A stretch of DNA of 45,968 nt from contig JAIPJR010000008.1 in assembly GCA_021734045.1 (NCBI GenBank), positions 1-45,968 of the forward strand, written 5' to 3'. Positions 25,828 to 32,464 of this stretch are shown one piece after another (positions within the stretch are counted from its first letter, which is position 1; each line of letters opens with the position of its first letter). Source of the stretch: Fidelibacterota bacterium. Its GTDB lineage: Bacteria > Fidelibacterota > UBA8477. The translations under genes were made by a program, and so were the position numbers. The notes beneath the pieces are model-generated. The model saw nothing but the letters and a program-made list of their open reading frames with translations. It was not told where the DNA came from and made no database searches.

Positions 25828-27165
25828 TTACAATTCTTTCGGTTCTTCCAGTGCTTCTGTGTTGTCAACCTCCTCAGAATTAGATTCATCATCGGCGGGA
25901 ACATCCACCTCGATTTCTTCAACCACCTCTTCGATTTCCACGACCTCATTCAGCACTTCCATGAACTCATCAAGGCTTTTTTCACCAAGACCCTTAATAT
26001 TCAGCAGAGATTCGCGGGAAGTATTGACCACTTCGTTAACGGTCTCAATGCCATTTTCAACCAGGATGTTCACCACACGGGTTGGCAAGCCTTCCACATC
26101 AACCAGGAAGAGCTCCTCTTCACCGCCACCTTCAACTTCTGAGCGGGACTTGGCATCAATTTCAAAACCCGTTACTTTGGAGGCCAGGCGCACATTTTGA
26201 CCATTCTTGCCAATGGCCACACTAATGTCCGAATCTTCGAATAGTGCCAGGGCTCTGTGTTGCTCATAATCAATTTCTACATGATAGGGTTTCGCAGGAG
26301 AAAGCGCGCGCTGAATCAACAACTTATTCTCGCTGCTGAAATTGATGATATCAATCTTTTCACCGTTTAATTCCCGCACAATTACCTGAATTCGGGAACC
26401 CTTCATACCCACACAAGCTCCCACAGCATCAATCCGCTTATCGTTGGATTCAACAATAATCTTCGTGCGATCTCCCGGCTCACGTGCGATAGCCTTGATT
26501 TCAATTATGCCGTCTTCAATTTCAGGTACTTCGGTTTTGAATAATTTGATGAGAAATGCCGGGTCCGCACGGGAAATGATGATTTCGTAATTCTTCTTAT
26601 CCTTCCGAACTTCCTTGATGATAGCCCGGATGCTGTCACCACGACGATAACGCTCGTTGTAGATTTGCTCATCCCTGGGCATCTTCAATTCTGCTTTATC
26701 AATGTTAATAAAGAGGGCATCACGGCGAATCTGGTGAATTTCGCCCAAGATGATTTCATTCACACGACCGGCATAGTCCATGTAAATCTCTTCTTTTTCA
26801 AATTCCTGAATTTTTTGATTCAGCGTCTGTCGGGCATAAGTGATTAAGCGGCGGCCGAAAGAATCCGGGTCCACCACATCAATATAGGGATCGCCAATCT
26901 CTAAATCCGGTGCCACCTGATGCGCCGTTTCCAAATCCACTTCAAAATCAGGATCAAAGACAGTTTCTACGACTTCCTTTTCCTGATAAATCTCAATTTC
27001 ACCCTTATCCATATTCACGATGACATCGAAGTTGTCCACATTGCCATACTTCTTTTGAATAAGTGTCATAAAAATTTCTTTAATGATACCAGCAAGCTCT
27101 TTCCGGTCAATATTCTTCTCTTTAGCGACCTGGATAAAAGCTTCAATGATATTTTTGCTGATCAA
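25828..27165 (-). CDS. nusA: Transcription termination/antitermination factor NusA
   Basis: 445 aa. It binds RNA polymerase and nascent RNA in pausing, termination and antitermination. The NusA N-terminal domain (1-~125), S1 domain (~130-200), two KH domains (the first with VGACVGMKGSRIQVIVREL, ~245; the second with VAIGKNGQNVRLASKVTG, ~317) and a helix-hairpin-helix segment (GLGEKSLDEFMEV, ~400) are visible, then an acidic tail. The start is TTG 27165, seven bases after AAGGAG. The gene follows rimP by 16 bases. Confidence 0.96.
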   Translation of the reverse strand: MISKNIIEAFIQVAKEKNIDRKELAGIIKEIFMTLIQKKYGNVDNFDVIVNMDKGEIEIYQEKEVVETVFDPDFEVDLETAHQVAPDLEIGDPYIDVVDPDSFGRRLITYARQTLNQKIQEFEKEEIYMDYAGRVNEIILGEIHQIRRDALFINIDKAELKMPRDEQIYNERYRRGDSIRAIIKEVRKDKKNYEIIISRADPAFLIKLFKTEVPEIEDGIIEIKAIAREPGDRTKIIVESNDKRIDAVGACVGMKGSRIQVIVRELNGEKIDIINFSSENKLLIQRALSPAKPYHVEIDYEQHRALALFEDSDISVAIGKNGQNVRLASKVTGFEIDAKSRSEVEGGGEEELFLVDVEGLPTRVVNILVENGIETVNEVVNTSRESLLNIKGLGEKSLDEFMEVLNEVVEIEEVVEEIEVDVPADDESNSEEVDNTEALEEPKEL

Positions 27166-27181
27166 GAGCGAACTCCTTTTG

Positions 27182-27640
27182 CTACCATTTTAATTGCACA
27201 AATCCGGCTTGAATGTTTTGCAGTGGCAGGTGAATCCGGCTTTTATCAGACTGAATAATAACCACTTCCTGCTCCACCGCCTCGATGGTGCCTGTCACCG
27301 GATTGTCAACAGCGGGTAAATCATGCTCAAATTTTATCTGGTGACCGGTATACCGCTTAAAATGTCGTGGTTTTGTGATGGGATATTTCAATCCCGGTGA
27401 ACTCACTTCCACCGACAACTTTTCAGTATCCAGTCCGGGCAACTGGAATTCATCCCGCAATGCACGGTTAATGGTGGCCAGCTGGTCAATTGAAATACCA
27501 TCGTCTGCTTCACAGCGAACGTTCAATTGCCAGGCATCCCGGCGATTCTCAAGTCGCCAGCTCACCAGGAAAACGCGCTCATCCAGAATACGGGATAAAA
27601 TTGCGTTTTCAACCACATCGTCAGGCCATTCCAGTGCCAT
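27182..27640 (-). CDS. rimP: Ribosome maturation factor RimP
   Basis: 152 aa, typical length. It is needed for assembly of the 30S subunit. The pattern VSSPGLKYPITKPRHFKRYTG (~98) and the C-terminal Sm-like beta barrel with GTIEAVEQEVVIIQ are family features. The ATG at 27640 is first in the nusA operon and is preceded by a promoter and a strong hairpin (27670-27731). The first ~60 residues are more divergent than the rest. Confidence 0.92.
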   Translation of the reverse strand: MALEWPDDVVENAILSRILDERVFLVSWRLENRRDAWQLNVRCEADDGISIDQLATINRALRDEFQLPGLDTEKLSVEVSSPGLKYPITKPRHFKRYTGHQIKFEHDLPAVDNPVTGTIEAVEQEVVIIQSDKSRIHLPLQNIQAGFVQLKW

Positions 27641-27669
27641 TTTACCAGCCCCAGCCTTTCATATAACAA

Positions 27670-27695
27670 GAAAGTGGGCTATTCAACCCACTTTC
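27670..27695. promoter_or_regulatory. Strong hairpin at the 5' end of the rimP operon transcript
   Basis: GAAAGTGGG and CCCACTTTC arms, nine perfect pairs, with an 8-base loop. On the minus strand TTGTTA follows, a weak U-tract. The hairpin begins within a few bases of the start of transcription predicted from the promoter at 27703-27731, so it may protect the 5' end or act as an attenuator; it could instead be a terminator of the upstream TPR gene. Confidence 0.6.
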
Positions 27696-27702
27696 GCCGC
27701 GA

Positions 27703-27731
27703 AATATATCTTTGAGCCCCATCTTCTGCAA
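27703..27731 (-). promoter_or_regulatory. Predicted promoter of the rimP-nusA operon
   Basis: On the minus strand TTGCAG (27726-27731), 17 bases, TATATT (27703-27708). The -35 box matches only the first half of the consensus; the -10 box is identical to that of tRNA-Ser. Confidence 0.5.
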
Positions 27732-27758
27732 GTTCAAAATCGTTTGATAATGCGTAAT

Positions 27759-28427
27759 TTAACTCCCGAGCATTCCCTGCAAATACCGATAAGAATCCAA
27801 CAGCTCTGAGCTGAGTTTTTCAGATTCTACCGAAGCTACCACTCCCCGGGCAGCATCCAGTTCACCCGCACGAAAATAATTGTACCCGGCTGCAATCAGC
27901 GCTTCGTTCCGGGCTGTGAATTTCCCGACTCCGGCTGCATTTTCATACAACTTAGCCGCACCGGTATAATCATTCTGCTGCTCCTTGATGTAGGCCAATT
28001 TCAATAGCGCTGCAGATTTGATTATTTTAGACTCACTGTATTTCGATAAGGACTCAAACATCATCCGGGCGGCATCATACTTATTGGAGTCCAGTTTCAT
28101 CAGACCCAGATAGTAAACGCTCAGATCGGTCCCGTCTTTCCCACGGTATTGCTCATAAACCGATTGCAGTTCTTCTTCCACGCCCAGCGTGCTTCCGGAT
28201 GTGTAGGCGGCAATGGCCTTTGTGGCAGATAATTGCGCTTCATTACGCATTTCTTTCCGGTTATTCTGCCAGCCCCACCCCAGGATGATGAGAACAATGA
28301 GGATGACAATTCCAGCATTGATATTCCGCTTGTTGGTTTCATAATACCGGCGGGATTTTTCATAAGATTCCAGTAACGGATCCCTGCGTAGTTCTTTTTT
28401 TGTGATTTTCTTCCGCGGGTGTAACAT
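27759..28427 (-). CDS. Tetratricopeptide-repeat membrane protein
   Basis: 222 aa. A basic N-terminus (HPRKKITKKELRRD) and a single membrane helix (residues ~38-54, INAGIVILIVLIILGWGW) precede a soluble domain of TPR-like helix pairs (for example LKLAYIKEQQNDYTGAAKLYENA and AAGYNYFRAGELDAARGVV). The layout resembles YfgM/Tol-Pal-type TPR proteins, which bring partners together at the membrane, but I cannot name an orthologue. The gene lies 56 bases after tRNA-Arg on the same strand with no terminator between. Confidence 0.75.
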   Translation of the reverse strand: MLHPRKKITKKELRRDPLLESYEKSRRYYETNKRNINAGIVILIVLIILGWGWQNNRKEMRNEAQLSATKAIAAYTSGSTLGVEEELQSVYEQYRGKDGTDLSVYYLGLMKLDSNKYDAARMMFESLSKYSESKIIKSAALLKLAYIKEQQNDYTGAAKLYENAAGVGKFTARNEALIAAGYNYFRAGELDAARGVVASVESEKLSSELLDSYRYLQGMLGS

Positions 28428-28483
28428 GACAGCACGTCCAGTCGTTGTAATTATTCAAATTTTCAGGCGAATTCCCTCCACCG

Positions 28484-28557
28484 TACCCCTGAGGCGATTC
28501 GAACGCCTGACCTACGGTTTAGGAAACCGTCGCTCTATCCTACTGAGCTACAGGGGC
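28484..28557 (-). tRNA. tRNA-Arg (anticodon CCT)
   Basis: A 74-base cloverleaf on the minus strand. The acceptor stem GCCCCTG/CAGGGGT starts with a G-U pair; the D arm contains GCTC, the anticodon stem ACGGT/ACCGT holds TTCCTAA, and the T arm is AGGCGTTCGAATCGCCT. No CCA is encoded. It reads AGG codons. It has its own promoter; no terminator separates it from the TPR gene. Confidence 0.96.
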
Positions 28558-28577
28558 TCTTTGGAAAAAAGCACGCA

Positions 28578-28605
28578 AATATAAGCGGCACCCTTTGGGT
28601 GACAA
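28578..28605 (-). promoter_or_regulatory. Promoter of tRNA-Arg with overlapping inverted repeat
   Basis: TTGTCA (28600-28605), 16 bases, TATATT (28578-28583) on the minus strand. An inverted repeat with CCCTTTG and CAAAGGG arms (28591-28609) overlaps the -35 box and spacer. The repeat could be an operator, or the weak end-hairpin of guaB transcripts. Confidence 0.65.
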
Positions 28606-28663
28606 AGGGATTTAGGGTATTTATTACTGGTGTTTAATGCGCGGCAAGACTTAGCCAGAGGCG

Positions 28664-30115
28664 TCATTTCTTGTAGTTAGGTGCATCCTTTATAAAATGC
28701 AGGTCATGGGGATGACTTTCCTGGATACTGGCGGGTGTGACCCGGATAAATTCAGCCTGTTCACGGAAATTTTTTAAATCTCGGGCACCACAATAGCCCA
28801 TGGATGATTTCAGTCCACCAATCAATTGAAACACAATGTCTTTCACCGATCCTTGCAAGGGAACAAAGCCCTCCACACCTTCGGCGACAAGTTTCTTTGA
28901 TTCAGATTGTGTCTCCTGGAAGTAACGATCTTTACTCCCCTTCATCATGGCTCCGATGCTCCCCATGCCACGATAACTTTTATATTTTTTCCCACCTTTC
29001 TCAAAAACTTCCCCCGGACTTTCCAATGTACCGGCGAATACACCACCCATCATCACTGCGTCAGATCCTGCAGCCAGGGCTTTTGCCAGATCCCCGCTCC
29101 GACGAACCCCGCCATCAGCGATAACCGGCATGTCCATTGATCCGGCGGCTTTCGCCACTTCCATAATGGCAGTCAGCTGGGGCACGCCAACACCAGCAAC
29201 GATGCGGGTTGTGCAGATTGACCCCGGTCCAATACCGACTTTAATGCCGTCAACACCGGTCTTACTCAATGCCTCGGCCGCTCCCGTCGTGGCAATATTC
29301 CCGGCAATCATCTGAACGTCGCCGTAACGTTTTCGCATGGCTTGCACTGTCTGAATCACTCCGGCAGAGTGTCCGTGCGCTGTATCCACTACTAGCGCGT
29401 CCACACCGGCACTCACCAGTGCATCTCCCCGCTCCAGCGAATCTTTGGTTACACCAATGCCGGCCGCCACACGCAATTGTCCACTGGGGTTAAGAGTCGC
29501 ACGGTGGTAAGCGCCATGGGGATGATTCGGCAGATAAACCCCCGAAATTGAACCGCCTGCATCCTGAAATGCTATGCACAGTTTTTGATTTGCCGCGACC
29601 TGTTTTTCTACGGCTTCCAGGGATTCATACTCTCCCATAACCATAACCGGCCAGCCATTTTGCAAACTGTCCAATTTTGTACTTTTATTTTCGACACCAT
29701 CAATTTGAGATTTTGGGAAAAAGTGTAATGCACCATCGGTCTTGAGAATGACACCCGCGATGCGTTCATAGTGATAGTCCTGAGAAATCTTACCAACCGT
29801 AGTTTTAGCCCCCGAAATTATAACCGGGGCTAATCGGGGAACAGGTGACATCTTCACCCGCTGAACCTGACTGACCTGCTCATCAATGGTCATGTTCTTA
29901 TGAATAACACCAATTCCACCCAATGCAGCGATTGTGGTAGCCATGGAATATTCGGTCACCGTATCCATAGCGGCCGAAACCAACGGTATCGCTAATTCAA
30001 TCCCCCGGGTGAAGCGACTATGTACATTCACCTCACGGGGCAACACATCCGAATAATTCGGTACCAGCAACACATCATCAAAGGTGAGACCTCTTAAATC
30101 AGATAAATGGGCCAT
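28664..30115 (-). CDS. guaB: Inosine-5'-monophosphate dehydrogenase
   Basis: 483 aa from the ATG at 30115 (GAGAG upstream); a longer in-frame start lacks support. It oxidises IMP to XMP, the committed step to GTP. The (beta/alpha)8 barrel shows LTFDDVLLVPNYSDVLP, VVDTAHGHS (~245), the catalytic-Cys loop GPGSICTTRIVAGVGVPQ (~300) and YRGMGSIGAMMKG (~385). The inserted region (~100-205) should hold two CBS domains, but only a faint pattern (ISQDYHYERIAGVIL) remains. It is a single-gene unit between the rpiB terminator and tRNA-Arg. Confidence 0.95.
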   Translation of the reverse strand: MAHLSDLRGLTFDDVLLVPNYSDVLPREVNVHSRFTRGIELAIPLVSAAMDTVTEYSMATTIAALGGIGVIHKNMTIDEQVSQVQRVKMSPVPRLAPVIISGAKTTVGKISQDYHYERIAGVILKTDGALHFFPKSQIDGVENKSTKLDSLQNGWPVMVMGEYESLEAVEKQVAANQKLCIAFQDAGGSISGVYLPNHPHGAYHRATLNPSGQLRVAAGIGVTKDSLERGDALVSAGVDALVVDTAHGHSAGVIQTVQAMRKRYGDVQMIAGNIATTGAAEALSKTGVDGIKVGIGPGSICTTRIVAGVGVPQLTAIMEVAKAAGSMDMPVIADGGVRRSGDLAKALAAGSDAVMMGGVFAGTLESPGEVFEKGGKKYKSYRGMGSIGAMMKGSKDRYFQETQSESKKLVAEGVEGFVPLQGSVKDIVFQLIGGLKSSMGYCGARDLKNFREQAEFIRVTPASIQESHPHDLHFIKDAPNYKK

Positions 30116-30158
30116 GTTTCTCTCGGTATAATTGATTGTGTTTATTACGCATACATAC

Positions 30159-30181
30159 AAAAAAGCCGCCCGGAGGCGACT
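30159..30181 (-). terminator. Rho-independent terminator after the RpiB-like gene
   Basis: On the minus strand GTCGCC, TCCG loop, GGCGGC, then a run of T. It closes the five-gene operon that begins with the ferredoxin gene and separates it from guaB. Confidence 0.8.
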
Positions 30182-30193
30182 GTTTAACTCACA

Positions 30194-30877
30194 TTAATTT
30201 CCAAAGGGTTTTGAACGCATTTTGTCCAATGCAATGATTTTGTCGACCCGACGCTGATGGCGACCCCCGGCAAAAGGTGTTTTAAGCCAGGTTTCAACAA
30301 TCTGTCCCGCCACCTGTTGACCGATGATACCGCTGCCCAAAGACAATACGTTGGTATCATTGTGTTCCCGGGCATTTCGGGCAGTTGTTACATCAATACA
30401 ATTGGCAGCCCGGATCCCGTCTATCTTATTCGCCGCAATGGCGCTACCAATACCAGCACCGTCAATGATGACGCCACGCCAAGAGTTCCCACGGGCGACC
30501 GAACGGCTCACCTTTTCGGCAATATCAGGATAATCCACCGCATCCGTATTGTAGGTTCCAAAATCCTCCACCTCATAGCCCAGGTCGCTGATAACTTTCT
30601 TAAGAACTTCCTTTAACTGAAAGCCACCATGGTCCGCACCGATAGCAACCACCTTCAGGCTGCGAAGTTTGTCCACTGGTTCGTCCATTTGAACGGGCTG
30701 CACCCCACTGGAGGTGTGTGTTTCTTTTATCACAGGAAGATTGAGTTCTTTAATCAGATCTTTGGCGGCTGGCGTCACGATGGCGTCGTCTTTTAAAAGG
30801 AGGGGAGATTTTTTTCGCGCGAGTTGGCGGATCATCGATTCAGTGACAACTCGTGATGCCCGCTGTCTCATATTCAT
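30194..30877 (-). CDS. RpiB/LacAB-family sugar-phosphate isomerase-like protein with N-terminal extension
   Basis: About 227 aa from the ATG at 30877; a TTG at 30919 is also possible. The C-terminal ~150 residues are an RpiB fold: VVAIGADHGGFQLKEVL, IIDGAGIGSAIAANK and AREHNDTNVLSLGSGIIG. Where E. coli RpiB has the catalytic Cys (CGTGIG), this protein has Asp (DGAGIG), so ribose-5-phosphate isomerase activity is uncertain. The first ~70 residues carry a helix-rich segment (TESMIRQLARKKS) and AIVTPAAKDLIKELNLPV, which from memory resembles the N-terminus of EutQ and of RpiB relatives in microcompartment loci. It ends its operon, 12 bases or more after hutH, depending on the start. Confidence 0.75.
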   Translation of the reverse strand: MNMRQRASRVVTESMIRQLARKKSPLLLKDDAIVTPAAKDLIKELNLPVIKETHTSSGVQPVQMDEPVDKLRSLKVVAIGADHGGFQLKEVLKKVISDLGYEVEDFGTYNTDAVDYPDIAEKVSRSVARGNSWRGVIIDGAGIGSAIAANKIDGIRAANCIDVTTARNAREHNDTNVLSLGSGIIGQQVAGQIVETWLKTPFAGGRHQRRVDKIIALDKMRSKPFGN

Positions 30878-30930
30878 GGCTCTAACGATAACTGATGGAA
30901 GTCGTGATTGAAACAACAATCACGCTTCTG

Positions 30931-32448
30931 TCAGCCCTTTTCATGCTCCCAAATTTCATTCAATACCCCTTCCCGAATGAGACGCGCACCAGATTCAATA
31001 TGTTGATGTAAAATGCTATCTGTTTCCATGAAAGGGACGGTTTCCCGCAATCGACTGTAAAACTGCTTTGAAATCGGACCTAACTGCAAATCTTTGTGAA
31101 AATCAGCTGCCTGAGCACAGCAGAGATATTCAATACCACAAATCCATTCCGTGTTCTCAATAATCTGTAGCAATTTCCGACCAGCATTGGGAGCCATACT
31201 CACATGATCTTCCTGATTGGCGCTGGTGGGAATCGAATCTACCGTGGCAGGATGAGCCAGAATCTTGTTTTCGCTGGCCAGTGATGCAGCCGTTACATGC
31301 GCAATCATAAATCCTGAATTCAAACCGGGTGTTTTAACCAAAAACATGGGCGCTTGACTTTGGGAGGATTCCTGGAATGCCGCAATGCGACGCTCACTCA
31401 TATTTCCCAAATCCGCAATCACAATGGCCAGGTAATCCATTAAATGACCAATAGGTGCTGCGTGGAAATTCCCCCCGGACACCAGCTCGCCTGACTCGGT
31501 CAGTGTAAGTGGATTATCCGTAGCACTATTGATTTCGCGTTCAATCGTCGCGGCTGAATAGTCAAGCAGGTCGTAGGCTGAACCGTGTACCTGGGGGATA
31601 CATCGCAAGCTGTAAAAATCTTGTACCCGATCGCAGGTCTCATGAGAATGTCTAAATCCCGAATCTTGCATAACCCGGTGGAGCATAGCTGCTGCGTGCT
31701 TTTGACCCTTTTGATTTCTGGCCTCTTGAATTTCCGGCCGAAATGCCGCATCCGTTCCCAGCATCACTTCGGTGGAAAATCCCCCAATCAGGGTCATTGA
31801 ATCCAATAAATTCTTCGCTTTTGCATAAGCTGTGATGGCCAGTGCGGTTGAGACCTGAGTACCATTAATAAGCGATAGCCCCTCTTTTTCCAGCAGCGTG
31901 AGTGGCTCCAGATTCTCCTGATCTAATACCCGGTTGGCGGCTTGGCGTTCACCCTCCGGGGTCAGAAAATCGCCTTCACCGGTGAGTGTTAATGCTAAGT
32001 CAGCCAGCGGTGCCAAATCACCACTAGCCCCCACACTACCCTTGCTGGTGATGGCGGGGAACAGCCCCCGGTTATAATATTCCACCAGACGCTGTACTAC
32101 TTCAGGACGTATACCGGAATACCCTCGTGCCAGGCTATTGATTTTCAGTAACAGAATATACCGGACAATCTCTTCTGGAAAAAGCGGCCCCACACCGGCT
32201 GAATGACTTCGAATCAGGTTCCGCTGGAGCTGCTTTAGATCATCAGAAGAAATCCGTTGGTTTGCCAGTTTCCCAAAGCCGGTATTAATCCCGTAGGTCA
32301 CCTGGTCTGATTTTAAAAAATCATCCACTACCTTCCGACTGGCCTGCATCCGGTCAAGCGACTCAGGTGAAAGCGAAATTTTCTCCCTTTTTTGAACGCA
32401 GCGAATAAGTTCCTGCAGACTAACCGTGTATCCATCCAGGCTTAACAT
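30931..32448 (-). CDS. hutH: Histidine ammonia-lyase
   Basis: 505 aa. It deaminates histidine to urocanate. The active-site Ala-Ser-Gly that cyclises to the MIO group is in GSVGASGDLAPLADLAL (~140), and TYGINTGFGKLAN (~52) and NLIRSHSAGVGP (~77, with the Ser-His pair usual in histidine-specific enzymes) are present, as is the SANQEDHVSMA motif. GGAGAAG precedes the ATG. No hutU, hutI or hutG follows; the neighbours are a helicase and an isomerase. An aromatic ammonia-lyase or aminomutase is the main alternative. Confidence 0.9.
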   Translation of the reverse strand: MLSLDGYTVSLQELIRCVQKREKISLSPESLDRMQASRKVVDDFLKSDQVTYGINTGFGKLANQRISSDDLKQLQRNLIRSHSAGVGPLFPEEIVRYILLLKINSLARGYSGIRPEVVQRLVEYYNRGLFPAITSKGSVGASGDLAPLADLALTLTGEGDFLTPEGERQAANRVLDQENLEPLTLLEKEGLSLINGTQVSTALAITAYAKAKNLLDSMTLIGGFSTEVMLGTDAAFRPEIQEARNQKGQKHAAAMLHRVMQDSGFRHSHETCDRVQDFYSLRCIPQVHGSAYDLLDYSAATIEREINSATDNPLTLTESGELVSGGNFHAAPIGHLMDYLAIVIADLGNMSERRIAAFQESSQSQAPMFLVKTPGLNSGFMIAHVTAASLASENKILAHPATVDSIPTSANQEDHVSMAPNAGRKLLQIIENTEWICGIEYLCCAQAADFHKDLQLGPISKQFYSRLRETVPFMETDSILHQHIESGARLIREGVLNEIWEHEKG

Positions 32449-32464
32449 AGCGTCTTCTCCCAGA

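Noticed and set aside
25691-26200. Plus-strand Ser-rich open frame opposite nusA
   Set aside because: Its Ser-rich composition is the antisense image of Glu-, Asp- and Lys-rich nusA/infB codons.
28120-28500. Minus-strand 104-codon open frame overlapping the TPR gene and tRNA-Arg
   Set aside because: It is out of frame with the TPR protein; the TPR frame has a membrane helix and TPR-like repeats.
30116-30160. Longer N-terminus for guaB
   Set aside because: The in-frame extension (YVCVINTINYT) overlaps the preceding terminator and is absent from normal IMPDH; the ATG at 30115 gives the standard start.
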